A DNA stretch of 8,090 bases from Natrialbaceae archaeon B1-Br10_E2g27 (GCA_001563885.1 LKMM01000103.1:1-8090); one strand, 5' to 3'. Numbered from the stretch's first letter, positions 1 to 5,898 are shown. Notes: a model not told the origin generated them from the sequence alone. Program-made: numbers and translations.

Positions 1-1
1 A

Positions 2-73
2 TGGACTCGCCGGGATTTGAACCCGGGGCCTCTCCCATGCCAAGGGAGTGATCTACCCCTGATCTACGAGCCC
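2..73 (-). tRNA. tRNA-Ala, anticodon GGC
   Basis: Read on the minus strand, the 72 bases fold into a complete cloverleaf. It has a 7-bp acceptor stem (GGGCTCG with CGAGTCC), a 4-bp D stem (GATC/GATC), a 5-bp anticodon stem (CTCCC/GGGAG) around the loop TTGGCAT, a 5-base variable loop, and a T arm CCGGG-TTCAAAT-CCCGG. The discriminator base is A. The anticodon is GGC, which reads GCC alanine codons. The third acceptor pair is G3:U70, the classic identity element for alanyl-tRNA synthetase, so the identity is supported twice. No CCA is encoded, which is normal in archaea, and no intron is seen. The 3' flank lies outside the window. Confidence 0.97.
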
Positions 74-105
74 TCGTTCGCATTTACTCAATTTCCGGCC
101 TCGAG

Positions 106-111
106 TATAAA
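106..111 (-). promoter_or_regulatory. TATA box of the tRNA-Ala gene
   Basis: The minus strand reads TTTATA here, a good match to the haloarchaeal TATA element. It lies 33 bases or more upstream of the first tRNA base. Initiation about 25 bases downstream of the box would give a pre-tRNA with a 5' leader of roughly 8 to 10 bases. The position and the A/T-rich sequence in a G/C-rich background support the call. No experimental start is known to me. Confidence 0.6.
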
Positions 112-173
112 CCCCTCGAATTTGGCCGGCGGCGGTGGGGAGTCTCTCACATACTCGAGTGGGTTACGGAACG

Positions 174-180
174 TTTTAGT
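174..180 (+). promoter_or_regulatory. Possible TATA box of the rps15 operon
   Basis: TTTTAGT is preceded by ACGGAACG in otherwise G/C-rich DNA. If used, transcription would begin near base 203 and leave an untranslated leader of about 115 bases before rps15. That leader would include the two hairpins at 232-249 and 271-287. I see no better A/T-rich element between here and the start codon. The call is tentative. Confidence 0.3.
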
Positions 181-231
181 CTGGGCCTGCGGTAAGGCTG
201 TGTGGGAAGCGCACGGCCGCAAATCTGACTT

Positions 232-287
232 GTCATCCGGTTGGATGGCTTGGGATTGCGGAAGTGCATCGACAGCTGTGAGCTGTC
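232..287 (+). promoter_or_regulatory. Two hairpins in the presumed rps15 leader
   Basis: Two short stem-loops lie in the non-coding DNA before rps15. The first (232-249) pairs GTCATCC with GGATGGC across a GGTT loop and has one wobble. The second (271-287) is a perfect 7-bp repeat, GACAGCT-GTG-AGCTGTC, ending 32 bases before the start codon. Many ribosomal-protein operons are feedback-controlled by a protein binding its own mRNA leader, and bacterial S15 is a known case. An equivalent role here is inference only. Confidence 0.3.
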
Positions 288-319
288 TGGAGCGGTCAGT
301 GCGATTCCTATCCTCACCA

Positions 320-784
320 ATGGCACGAATGCATACCCGCCGTCGTGGCTCGTCCGGATCGGACAAGCCGACGGCAGACGAACCCCCGGAGTGGAGTGAC
401 GTCGACGCCGAGAACGTAGAAGAGCGCGTCGTCGAACTGGCCGAGCAGGGTCACGATCCGAGTCAGATCGGGATCAAACTGCGTGATGAAGGCGTCACCG
501 GGACGCCGGTTCCCGACGTCAAACTGGCGACGGGCAAGAAGATCACGACGATTCTCGAGGAACACGACGCGACGCCGGAGATTCCTGAGGATCTGTACAA
601 TCTAATGGAGCGTGCGGTGCGCCTGCGCGAGCACGTCCAGGAGAACCCACAGGACTATCAGAACAAACGCGCCCTGCAGAATACGGAGTCGAAAGTTCGA
701 CGCCTCGTCGATTATTATCGCGGTGACGCACTCGAGGCGGACTTTACGTACTCCTACGACGTGGCAGTCGAAATCGTCGAGTAA
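320..784 (+). CDS. rps15: 30S ribosomal protein S15 (uS15, archaeal type)
   Basis: This 154-residue protein is a structural component of the small ribosomal subunit, where uS15 binds the central domain of 16S rRNA. Its start MARMHTRRRGSSGS is the typical archaeal/eukaryotic N-terminal extension. The conserved uS15 helices follow, ending in the rRNA-binding segment NTESKVRRLVDYYRGD (about residues 120-135) and a short tail with TYSYDVAVEIVE. The reading frame stays open upstream as far as base 17, but that stretch runs into the tRNA gene and has no family similarity. The ATG at 320 gives the expected haloarchaeal length. It is the first gene of the operon: its stop codon is followed with no gap by the start of the RecJ-like gene. 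Acidic residues (EEPE, DVDAENVEE types) fit a salt-in halophile. Confidence 0.96.
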   Translation: MARMHTRRRGSSGSDKPTADEPPEWSDVDAENVEERVVELAEQGHDPSQIGIKLRDEGVTGTPVPDVKLATGKKITTILEEHDATPEIPEDLYNLMERAVRLREHVQENPQDYQNKRALQNTESKVRRLVDYYRGDALEADFTYSYDVAVEIVE

Positions 785-1966
785 ATGTCCGCAAACGGTC
801 GTTCCGCACAGCCGTCGGTCACACCCGCCGTCGAGAGCGCGGGCTTTGTCCGACTGGTGACTAGCGCAGACGGTGATGGGCTCGCAGCGAGTGGGCTCCT
901 TGCCAGAGCGTTGGCTGTAGGCGGGACGCCGTTTCAGGTGACCGTCGGCTCGACGATTGCAGCGCGGACCGACCGCGCGCAGGCAGCGAGCGCCGACGAC
1001 GAATTAACGCTTGCTATCGGCGCGGTCGATGCGGATGTCCCCCGTCTCGACGGGTCTGACCGGCCCGCGACGCTTGTGGCACTCGAGATCGCTCGAGCGC
1101 TTGGAGCGACGCCGGATCCCGTCCTCGCACTTGCTGGGCTCGTAGCTGCGGGCGTCACGCCCGGCGCGGGCGAAAGCGAGTGGCTGCTCGAGGCGGCCGA
1201 GGATCGCAAACTGGTCGACCGTCGGCCGGGTGTTGCGGTTCCGACTGCCGACGTGGCCGACGGCCTTGCCCACTCGACGCGAGTGGACGGCCCGTGGTCG
1301 GGCGACGTCGATGCGGTTGGTGACGCCTTAGAAGAACTCGGTATCGAGTCGAGTGGTGACCACAGCGACGGCGACCACCGGGCGATTGCCTCGCTGGTCG
1401 CCCTCGAGGTAGTCGGCACGGAGGATGCAACGACCCATGCCGCGAGCGCGATCGCACGGATGTTAAAGCCCTACGAAACCCCCGAGGGCCACTTCGAGAC
1501 GGTCGGTGGGTACGCCGACGTCCTCGAGGCGGCTGCTCGAGTCGAACCGGGAACGGCTGTGGCACTGGCGATGGGCCACGATGCCCGCGAGCCGGCGCTT
1601 ACAGCCTGGCGACGACACGGACGGCGCGCTCACGAGGCACTCGAGTCTGCGTCGACGGGCCGGTACGACGGCCTGTTCGTCCTCGGGTTCGAAGACGGTC
1701 CCGTAGAGACGGTGGCCAGACTTGCCGCCGAGTTCCGATCGCCGGAGCCGGCAGTGCTCGCGATCGGCTCGGGAGAGACAGCGCTCGTTACCCGAGATGG
1801 TATTTCGGCCTCGATGGTCGAGCGCATCGCCCGCGAACTCGAGTCGGCCGAGGAAATCTCCCCCGAGAGTATCGAGTACGACGCGGGTCGAAATCGTGGC
1901 TATCTCCGATACGAGCCGACACTCGAGGAAGACACGATCATCGAACGCGTGAGGGCAGTCCTATGA
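785..1966 (+). CDS. Shortened RecJ-like DHH-family protein, probably catalytically degenerate
   Basis: The 393-residue protein belongs to the archaeal RecJ/DHH phosphoesterase group, which includes the GINS-associated nuclease and is related to eukaryotic Cdc45. Motif I is present as SADGDGLAAS at residues 27-36 (D29, D31, G32, S36), the D-x-D-G-x-x-S signature. A family-like segment, LKPYETPEGHFETVGGYADV, follows in the middle third. However, no DHH triad exists: the sequence passes from GAVDADVPRLDG directly into the next helical region. The C-terminal DHHA1-like part also lacks the usual GGGH loop, reading EYDAGRNRGYLRY instead. Full-length archaeal RecJ proteins are longer, about 450-480 residues from memory. 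I therefore infer a weak or absent nuclease and a possible scaffold or nucleic-acid-binding role. The ATG abuts the rps15 stop (TAAATG), and the 3' end overlaps the Pcc1 gene by 4 bases, so translation is probably coupled. Confidence 0.8.
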   Translation: MSANGRSAQPSVTPAVESAGFVRLVTSADGDGLAASGLLARALAVGGTPFQVTVGSTIAARTDRAQAASADDELTLAIGAVDADVPRLDGSDRPATLVALEIARALGATPDPVLALAGLVAAGVTPGAGESEWLLEAAEDRKLVDRRPGVAVPTADVADGLAHSTRVDGPWSGDVDAVGDALEELGIESSGDHSDGDHRAIASLVALEVVGTEDATTHAASAIARMLKPYETPEGHFETVGGYADVLEAAARVEPGTAVALAMGHDAREPALTAWRRHGRRAHEALESASTGRYDGLFVLGFEDGPVETVARLAAEFRSPEPAVLAIGSGETALVTRDGISASMVERIARELESAEEISPESIEYDAGRNRGYLRYEPTLEEDTIIERVRAVL

Positions 1967-2226
1967 GACGTGCGACGATTCGGACGACACACGAAAACCC
2001 CGAACGGCTCGCGCGAGCGCTTCGCCCGGATAACACCGACGAGATGGAGACGACGGTCGAAGGCGAGCGGACGGTTACGACGCGAATCGAACGCGAGACG
2101 ACGGGCGGACTCCACTCGACGGTCGACGATTACGTCGTCAATCTCGAGGTTGCAGCCGACGTTGTAGCGAACGAACGCCCAGCGGACACGGGTACGGTGT
2201 CCGACCTAGATGATACACAACAATGA
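1963..2226 (+). CDS. pcc1: KEOPS complex subunit Pcc1
   Basis: This small acidic protein of 87 residues is recognised as Pcc1, the dimerising subunit of the KEOPS complex (with Kae1, Bud32 and Cgi121). KEOPS makes N6-threonylcarbamoyladenosine at position 37 of tRNAs reading ANN codons. The pattern is typical: an N-terminal beta strand (MRRATIRTTHENPERLARAL), a central strand pair (TTVEGERTVTTRIE) and the C-terminal helix GLHSTVDDYVVNLEVAADVV, which mediates dimerisation and Kae1 contact in known structures. The length suits the family, with a short disordered acidic tail. It overlaps the preceding and following genes by ATGA at both ends, indicating tight translational coupling. Placement between a RecJ-like gene and rps3ae matches a gene order I recall from other haloarchaea. 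Confidence 0.87.
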   Translation: MRRATIRTTHENPERLARALRPDNTDEMETTVEGERTVTTRIERETTGGLHSTVDDYVVNLEVAADVVANERPADTGTVSDLDDTQQ

Positions 2227-2864
2227 GTGAACGATCAGTTTCACGCACGAAACAGGAAAAGCGGTGGTACACCGTTCTGGCACCCGAGCAGTTCGATCGC
2301 CAGGAACTCGGTGAGACCCCTGCTGATGAACCGGAGAACGTCTATGACCGAACAATCGAGACGACGCTCGGCGAACTTACGAACAACGCCAGCGAGAACA
2401 ACACCAAACTCACGTTCAAGATCACGGACGTCGGCAGCGACTCGGCGTACACCGAGTTCAAAGAACACTCGCTGACCCGCGATTACCTGCGCTCGCTGGT
2501 TCGTCGCGGTGCCTCGAAGGTCGAGGCCTACGTCACCGTGTTGACCACGGATGACTACCGCGTCCAGATCCAGCCCGTTGCCTTTACGACCAAGAAGGCA
2601 GATGCAAGCCAGGAGAAGGCAATCCGCGAGCAGATGGTTCAGATGATCGAAGAGGCTGCCACAGAGCGAACCTTCGAGGAACTCATCGATAGCGTCGTCG
2701 AGGGGCGACTCTCCTCGGCGATCTACGGCGAAGCAAAGACGATCTATCCGCTTCGGCGCGTCGAAATCCAGAAGACGACGCTCGAGGCCCACCCCGAGGA
2801 AGTCGCCGAAGAGGAAGCGACTTCGGTCGACGTCGACGAAAGCGACGTCACTGCAGACGACTAA
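2223..2864 (+). CDS. rps3ae: 30S ribosomal protein S3Ae (eS1)
   Basis: This 213-residue protein is the archaeal/eukaryotic-specific small-subunit protein eS1, located on the platform near the mRNA exit. Recognisable stretches are KRWYTVLAPEQFDRQELGET near the N terminus, SENNTKLTFKITDVGSDSAYTEFKEHSLTRDYLRSL in the middle (given here only as a region, about residues 57-92), and LSSAIYGEAKTIYPLRRVEIQKT towards the end. The last 25 residues are a highly acidic tail (EEVAEEEATSVDVDESDVTADD), typical of halophilic versions. The start codon overlaps the Pcc1 stop by ATGA, and this is the last gene of the operon. A hairpin and T-run directly after the stop codon should end the transcript. Confidence 0.95.
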   Translation: MSERSVSRTKQEKRWYTVLAPEQFDRQELGETPADEPENVYDRTIETTLGELTNNASENNTKLTFKITDVGSDSAYTEFKEHSLTRDYLRSLVRRGASKVEAYVTVLTTDDYRVQIQPVAFTTKKADASQEKAIREQMVQMIEEAATERTFEELIDSVVEGRLSSAIYGEAKTIYPLRRVEIQKTTLEAHPEEVAEEEATSVDVDESDVTADD

Positions 2865-2865
2865 C

Positions 2866-2893
2866 CGTTTCGGGCAAACGAGTTTTGTTTTTT
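2866..2893 (+). terminator. Terminator of the rps15-rps3ae operon
   Basis: Just 1 base after the rps3ae stop codon there is a perfect 5-bp stem, CGTTT-CGGGC-AAACG (2866-2880), followed by TTTTGTTTTTT (2883-2893). Archaeal transcription stops at T-rich stretches on the coding strand and does not need a hairpin. Here both are present, as in a bacterial intrinsic terminator. The T-run ends inside the stop codon of the convergent truD gene, so the two genes share almost no spacer. Confidence 0.75.
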
Positions 2894-4307
2894 AGCCGAG
2901 ATCGACCGGATCGACTTTCAGGAACTCTCGAGCGACGACCGTGGCGTACGATCCTTTCGGGAGCGAAAAGGCGAGTCTGAGTGGGTCGGTCTCGAGGTCG
3001 AGATCGGTTCGGACGAGGATTGCACGTCGCGTGCCGGTCGAGTGAAACTCGCCGGGGAGGTCGAAGTCTGCAGGCGCAATGTCGAGGTCGGCGAGTACCT
3101 CGCGTTCGATCTCGCCTTGCTCGCCGTCTGCGAGGTCGGTTTCGGTGCCGACGAGCGGGGCGGTGACGAACGCCCTGCCACGCTCGCAGTGGCGAGTCAC
3201 GGAGCGTACGCGGCGTTCGTCGACGCGCTGGAGGCGATCGGTATCGGGTAACTCGAGGCCATCGGGGGCGTCGGTGTCGGCGAAACAGGCAACGTCGCCC
3301 GTGACGGGCCGATCGAACGGCAGGCCACGCTCGAGTCGCTTGCTCAGCATGTGGTTGAACGCATACGACTGGGCGGCGTGGACAAACAGCCGTTGTAAGT
3401 TCGAGGGCAGACGCTCGAGGGCGGCGCGGAACCGCTCCTCATCGGGGTTGCCCTCGTTATCGGCCTTGCCCCCGTGGTCGGCTAGTTCGTGTAGCATCGA
3501 GCGCTCATACCCCAACCGGTTGGGAAACTGCTCGAGGGCTGTCGTCCAGTCGTGAGTCTCCTCGACGAAGCGGCGAGCCTCCTGTGTGCTTTCAGGCTCG
3601 GCGTCGGTGGGGTTTCCGAGATAGGCCATCACCGCTCCTTCCCAGTCGTTGCGGACGATCGCCAGTCCCACGGCGTGTGTGACAGGACGACGGCTGCCAA
3701 ACCGTTGCTGACCGAAGAAGTTGGGGACGCCGATCGTCAGGCCGTCGTCGAACGCATCCGCGTCGTCGCTTGGGTCGCTCGAGACCACCTCGCCACTCGA
3801 GTCGCTATCCACCCCCGCAAACGCCCGGAGTTCGGCCGCGATCGCTCGAGCATATTCTGGCCGCTCAGGGTCGCCGACTCCGATTTCGAATGCGTTGCCT
3901 GCGAGGTCGCCGAACTCGAGCGAGCGGCCGGCCCGACCGATAATCTCGATCTCGACGCCGTCGATCGCCGGGAGGTCGTCGGGGTCTGCGCCGTAGACCG
4001 AAAACAACTGCGTGGTGACGGCGTACTTGTCCTTCGTGCCGGCCCAGTTGACGCGCTCGCGGGAGATCCCGAGTGCGTTCGAGAGTCGGGCGGCGAAATC
4101 GTTGGTGTCCCAGCCCCGAAGCGTCGCCCGGAAGACCAGATGTGGGTAGGCGTCCATTGGGGCATCAACGGGTTCGGTCGAGAAGCGCTCGAGTTCGCGG
4201 ACGCGAAAGTCCTCGTCGGTCGCCCGCAGATGGCCACCGACGCCGTCGGCCTCACTCACGTAGTACTCTATGCCGACGGCCTGCTCTGTGGGATGTGCTG
4301 GGCGCAT
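2892..4307 (-). CDS. truD: tRNA pseudouridine(13) synthase TruD
   Basis: The 471-residue enzyme isomerises uridine 13 in the D arm of tRNAs to pseudouridine. The catalytic motif VNWAGTKDKYA lies at residues 86-96, with D93 as the expected catalytic aspartate. The TruD signature NFFGQQRFGSRRPVTH begins at residue 196, and the C terminus has SLPKGSYATVVAREFLK, typical of the family. The start MRPAHPTEQAVGIEYYVSEADG at 4307 matches the archaeal N terminus. The frame is open 45 codons further upstream, but that part has no family character and includes half of an inverted repeat. Residues of about 166-189 form an acidic Ser/Asp-rich insertion before NFFGQQ, probably a surface loop adapted to high salt. 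The gene converges on rps3ae and follows cysK on the same strand after 336 bases, so it likely has its own promoter. Confidence 0.95.
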   Translation of the reverse strand: MRPAHPTEQAVGIEYYVSEADGVGGHLRATDEDFRVRELERFSTEPVDAPMDAYPHLVFRATLRGWDTNDFAARLSNALGISRERVNWAGTKDKYAVTTQLFSVYGADPDDLPAIDGVEIEIIGRAGRSLEFGDLAGNAFEIGVGDPERPEYARAIAAELRAFAGVDSDSSGEVVSSDPSDDADAFDDGLTIGVPNFFGQQRFGSRRPVTHAVGLAIVRNDWEGAVMAYLGNPTDAEPESTQEARRFVEETHDWTTALEQFPNRLGYERSMLHELADHGGKADNEGNPDEERFRAALERLPSNLQRLFVHAAQSYAFNHMLSKRLERGLPFDRPVTGDVACFADTDAPDGLELPDTDRLQRVDERRVRSVTRHCERGRAFVTAPLVGTETDLADGEQGEIEREVLADLDIAPADFDLPGEFHSTGTRRAILVRTDLDLETDPLRLAFSLPKGSYATVVAREFLKVDPVDLG

Positions 4308-4336
4308 ATCGTTGGCTGGGCTTTGTTCGCGGCCCG

Positions 4337-4342
4337 TATATC
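4337..4342 (-). promoter_or_regulatory. Possible TATA box of truD
   Basis: The minus strand reads GATATA, centred about 32 bases before the truD ATG. Initiation some 25 bases downstream would start the mRNA within a few bases of the start codon, as in the leaderless transcripts common in haloarchaea. The match to the usual TTTATA-type box is only fair. Confidence 0.35.
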
Positions 4343-4401
4343 GGTTCGTTCTCGCGATCAGCTTGTACTCGAGTAGGTTCCAGTGACATCCCCAGCCTGG
4401 G

Positions 4402-4445
4402 CTGATGGGTCGAACCAGTCGGCGGGTGTCGGTTCGACCCATCAG
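4402..4445. repeat. Perfect 15-bp inverted repeat upstream of truD
   Basis: CTGATGGGTCGAACC (4402-4416) is exactly repeated in inverse orientation as GGTTCGACCCATCAG (4431-4445) around a 14-base spacer. The left arm lies 95 bases upstream of the truD start codon and some 60 bases before the possible TATA box. It could be a stem-loop in the 3' part of a cysK transcript that reads through, a protein-binding site, or the scar of an element. No T-run follows on either strand, so a simple terminator is less likely. Confidence 0.8.
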
Positions 4446-4586
4446 TCGACGCTTGGCGGAGTACTAGCCGGTGGATTGACCTGCGCGGTTGTGGTCACTG
4501 CCCGGTAGTCCAACGATGGCGAACAACAGAATTCCGACAGGCTCGAGCATCGAACTATTGATACTACCGACTGAAAGTCATGGACA

Positions 4587-4614
4587 ATTCTCGCTGCCAC
4601 AGGGTAGCGAGAAT
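4587..4614. repeat. Strong hairpin downstream of cysK
   Basis: ATTCTCGCT (4587-4595) pairs with AGCGAGAAT (4606-4614). The inner bases GCC and GGT extend the stem to 12 pairs with a 4-base ACAG loop if read as plus-strand RNA (one G-U pair). Read on the cysK strand, the same fold has one A-C mismatch after nine pairs. It begins 29 bases after the cysK stop codon. It may mark or protect the cysK 3' end, but no U-run follows. Confidence 0.65.
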
Positions 4615-4643
4615 CTTCACACAGGTACAGCCAGCAGTATGAG

Positions 4644-5621
4644 TTACTCGAGGTCGAACAAGCCCGTCGAGAGATATCGCTCGCCGCTGTCCCAGAAGAC
4701 TGTCACCACGAGCGGACAATCCTCAACAACGGCACCGCCATCGGCCTCCGGCATCGGCTCGTCGAAGGTTCTCGGCGGCGTTGGACACTCGAGGTCGGGG
4801 TCTGCGATATCGCGGGCAATTTGTTTCGAGACGACGCTCATTGCGCCGCTCGATTGGCCCACCAGCAGGCCTTCCTCGCGTGCCAGTCGACGACACTCGG
4901 CTTCGGCCTCTTCGAGTCGGACGGTCTCGACGCGGTCGATGAGATCACGGTCGAGATTTTCGCTGACGAACCCAGGTCCCATCCCCTGGAACTCGTCGTG
5001 GCCGGCTTCGCCCGTTGAGAGGATGGCGTTTCGTTCGGGTTCGACGGCGATGATTTCGACGTCGGGAAACGCCTCCCGCAGTCGTCGACCGGTTCCCGAG
5101 AGTGTCCCGCCGGTGCCGACACCAGCGACGAAGGCGTCGATTTCGCGGCCGCCGACCTGCTCGATGATCTCTTTCCCGGTGGTCTGGTAATGGGCCTCGG
5201 GATTTGCGGGGTTGTCGAACTGTCCGAGCTGGATCGCCCCCTCGGCCTCTAGTTCGTCGGCCCGGTTGCGGGCGTCGGTCATATCACCCTCGATCAGTTC
5301 GAGCTCGGCCCCGTAGGCAGCCATGATCTGCTGGCGTTCTTTCGACTTGCCCGCGGGCATGACGATCGTCAGATCGTAGCCACGGGCCGCACAGACCAGC
5401 GAGAGGCCGATACCGGTGTTACCGCTCGTCGGTTCGACCAGCCGATCGCCGGGTTCGATTAGCCCCTCGCGTTCGGCCGTCTTGATCATCTGCATGGCCG
5501 GCCGATCTTTGGCCGACCCACCGGGGTTAAACGACTCGAGTTTCGCGGCCACAGTCACACCCTCCGGCGAGTCGACCTGGACCAGCGGCGAGCCAATGGT
5601 GTCCAAGATACTGCCGTACAT
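4644..5621 (-). CDS. cysK: Cysteine synthase (PLP-dependent, CysK family)
   Basis: This 325-residue cytosolic enzyme joins sulfide with an activated serine (normally O-acetylserine) to make cysteine. The PLP-binding lysine is K38 in FNPGGSAKDR. The substrate loop EPTSGNTGIGL is at residues 63-73, the PLP-phosphate loop GVGTGGT at 167-173, and SSGA at 257-260, where the serine contacts the cofactor pyridine nitrogen. The C terminus SGERYLSTGLF is a classic CysK ending. Length is normal for the family. The ATG at 5621 has a TATA-like box 24-29 bases upstream, consistent with a leaderless transcript. Some archaeal relatives use O-phosphoserine instead; the substrate cannot be decided from sequence by eye. 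An imperfect palindrome covers the start codon. The neighbouring small ORF and thioredoxin-like gene diverge from it. Confidence 0.93.
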   Translation of the reverse strand: MYGSILDTIGSPLVQVDSPEGVTVAAKLESFNPGGSAKDRPAMQMIKTAEREGLIEPGDRLVEPTSGNTGIGLSLVCAARGYDLTIVMPAGKSKERQQIMAAYGAELELIEGDMTDARNRADELEAEGAIQLGQFDNPANPEAHYQTTGKEIIEQVGGREIDAFVAGVGTGGTLSGTGRRLREAFPDVEIIAVEPERNAILSTGEAGHDEFQGMGPGFVSENLDRDLIDRVETVRLEEAEAECRRLAREEGLLVGQSSGAMSVVSKQIARDIADPDLECPTPPRTFDEPMPEADGGAVVEDCPLVVTVFWDSGERYLSTGLFDLE

Positions 5622-5635
5622 TGTCCCAGTGTACG
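5615..5635. promoter_or_regulatory. Palindrome over the cysK start: possible operator
   Basis: CGTACATTG-TCC-CAGTGTACG is a 9+3+9 inverted repeat with a single mismatch. It includes the cysK ATG and the expected transcription start. A repressor bound here would block initiation. No binding protein can be named; the first three coding codons are part of the repeat. Confidence 0.35.
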
Positions 5636-5644
5636 CAGTCGAGA

Positions 5645-5650
5645 CGTAAA
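5645..5650 (-). promoter_or_regulatory. Possible TATA box of cysK
   Basis: The minus strand reads TTTACG within GGTTTACGTC. Its centre lies about 26 bases before the cysK ATG, the spacing expected for a leaderless haloarchaeal transcript. The last two bases deviate from the common TTTATA form. Confidence 0.45.
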
Positions 5651-5685
5651 CCGGTGCTGGACGGTGGCAGGGCGTGCCGGCGACG

Positions 5686-5883
5686 ATGACGGACCGTAAC
5701 GTCTATCATATACATTTCAGTAGCACAAATCGACTTTGTGGCCGCGAGCGAACCGACCGAAACGAGTGGTACTCTGACGTCAGGCCGAATAAAATACCGG
5801 CGTTGCTCGAGGCCGAGTTTGAAGCTGTGACAGACGAGGTGACCACGCCGTCAGACACAGACGAGTCCACCGAAACCGACTGA
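5686..5883 (+). CDS. Small acidic protein of unknown function
   Basis: This open frame encodes 65 residues from the ATG at 5686, or 69 from an in-frame GTG at 5674. I do not recognise a family. The N-terminal half is basic to neutral with MTDRNVYHIHF, a lone cysteine (NRLCGRER) and the phrase NEWYSDVRPNKIPALLEAEFEAVT. The last 17 or so residues are a low-complexity Thr/Ser/Asp/Glu tail, often seen in halophile proteins. There is no signal peptide, membrane segment or paired CxxC. It is divergent from cysK, with a spacer of 64 bases, and lies 72 bases before the thioredoxin-like start on the same strand. No convincing TATA box or ribosome binding site precedes it, which keeps confidence moderate. 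The amino-acid mix looks protein-like and no other gene uses this interval. Confidence 0.5.
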   Translation: MTDRNVYHIHFSSTNRLCGRERTDRNEWYSDVRPNKIPALLEAEFEAVTDEVTTPSDTDESTETD

Positions 5884-5898
5884 CCCGGCATACCGACA

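Larger units (their letters stand above)
4308..4643. other. Non-coding gap between cysK and truD
   Basis: This 336-base stretch separates the cysK stop codon from the truD start; both genes are on the minus strand. I find no convincing gene in it. It holds the possible truD TATA box (4337-4342), a perfect 15-bp inverted repeat (4402-4445) and a strong hairpin close to the cysK 3' end (4587-4614). Short open frames are present but have no recognisable content. Haloarchaea often have pth2 (peptidyl-tRNA hydrolase) beside truD, from memory; it is not seen here. Confidence 0.7.

Noticed and set aside
17..319. A 101-codon N-terminal extension of the rps15 frame
   Set aside because: It overlaps the tRNA-Ala gene and its promoter, has no similarity to uS15, and the ATG at 320 begins the typical archaeal MARMH sequence.
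4426..4440. GGTTCGA resembling a tRNA T-loop, as in an integration scar
   Set aside because: The flanking bases do not form a T stem or acceptor stem; the similarity is explained by the inverted repeat.
4308..4442. A 45-codon N-terminal extension of truD
   Set aside because: It contains the right arm and most of the rest of the inverted repeat and the possible TATA box. The archaeal TruD start is MRPAHPTE at 4307.
4383..4508. A 41-residue plus-strand frame starting with GTG and ending in a hydrophobic stretch (GVLAGGLTCAVVV)
   Set aside because: It crosses the inverted repeat, has no start signals, and no recognisable content. It is probably a chance frame in G/C-rich DNA.
4489..5190. A long plus-strand open frame of 233 codons
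   Set aside because: It is mostly antisense to cysK, is rich in Ser/Arg/Pro as shadow frames in G/C-rich genomes are, and lacks family features.
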